A stretch of DNA of 13,211 nucleotides from JBEKVE01 sp049514335. Lineage in GTDB: Bacteria; Actinomycetota; Acidimicrobiia; Acidimicrobiales; UBA8190. The notes beneath the pieces are model-generated. The model saw only the letters and a list, made by a program, of their open reading frames with translations. It ran no database searches and was not told the DNA's origin. Location: contig JBEKVE010000090.1 in the NCBI GenBank assembly GCA_049514335.1, forward strand, positions 1 to 13,211, written 5' to 3'. Positions 13,045 to 13,211 of the stretch are shown here, one piece after another. The number at the start of each line of letters is the position of its first letter. Within the stretch, counting starts at the first letter, position 1. The position numbers and the translations under genes were made by a program.

Positions 13045-13211
13045 TTAGGCGAAGAAGTCTCTGAGCACGATCGCGAGCTGCGGCGACTGGGAGATGTCGT
13101 AGTGGGTAAGTCCGGGCAGTACCGCCAGCTGGGCGGTGGGGCGGGCCAAACCGTCCCACTGGGCGTCTCGCAGACCCCCGTCGAGCAGCCCGAAAAACTC
13201 GGCCATGTGGG
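13045..13211 (-). CDS. Alpha/beta hydrolase, C-terminal end
   Basis: The frame enters from the right edge and ends with TAA at 13045-13047, giving 54 visible residues: HMAEFFGLLDGGLRDAQWDG, LARPTAQLAVLPGLTHYDIS and QSPQLAIVLRDFFA. The PGLTHYDIxxSP pattern is the end of an alpha/beta hydrolase domain, with the His of LPGLTHY as the expected catalytic-triad His, followed by the final helix. The upstream HMAEFFGLLDGGLRDAxWDG stretch is the usual cap/helix before it in actinobacterial alpha/beta hydrolases. The nucleophile and acid residue are outside the window and the substrate cannot be judged. Confidence 0.85.
   Translation of the reverse strand, partial: HMAEFFGLLDGGLRDAQWDGLARPTAQLAVLPGLTHYDISQSPQLAIVLRDFFA

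Overview
The window is GC-rich DNA in which nearly every gene uses G or C at third codon positions and several start at GTG or TTG. Together with a DUF2510 protein, an AraC/VOC pair of a type common in Actinomycetota, and a CAP-like secreted protein, this points to a high-GC actinobacterium. Acidimicrobiia or a related uncultured lineage is my guess, not something the sequence proves. I see no rRNA, tRNA, CRISPR array or intact transposase.

Left part (1-4223): a secreted CAP-like protein runs off the left edge on the minus strand. A non-coding stretch of about 490 bp follows, carrying a perfect 15-bp palindrome just upstream of that gene. Next is a plus-strand cluster of three closely spaced genes: a class III PLP aminotransferase resembling the hopanoid aminotransferase HpnO, an HpnA-like NAD(P)-dependent epimerase that begins on the aminotransferase stop codon, and a small lipoprotein ending in an 18-bp tandem repeat. 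The HpnO/HpnA-like pair suggests modification of a hopanoid or similar lipid side chain, but no squalene-hopene cyclase or other hpn gene is in the window.

Middle part (4224-7286): a minus-strand AraC regulator and a VOC-fold protein form a translationally coupled pair. The AraC gene has a one-base frameshift in a C run. Divergent to it is a GNAT acetyltransferase, which meets a minus-strand copper monooxygenase-like lipoprotein tail to tail, the two genes sharing a CTAG as overlapping stop codons. The lipoprotein carries all six copper ligands expected of the PHM/DBH fold. Divergent to it is a small 72-residue protein that may be translated from a leaderless mRNA.

Right part (7353-13211): almost everything lies on the minus strand. 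In genome order: a DUF2510 membrane-anchored protein with an extracellular beta-rich domain, a short hypothetical protein, a RimJ-like GNAT acetyltransferase, a DUF5946 protein, an aminoglycoside-phosphotransferase-fold kinase, a membrane-anchored Thr-rich protein with an ASH-like Ig domain, and the C-terminal end of an alpha/beta hydrolase at the right edge. These genes are single units separated by gaps of about 130-475 bp rather than one operon. The gaps hold palindromes, IS-end-like repeats and possible gene remnants, and this part, especially around the phosphotransferase, looks less GC-rich. It reads as an accessory region assembled by small insertions and deletions.
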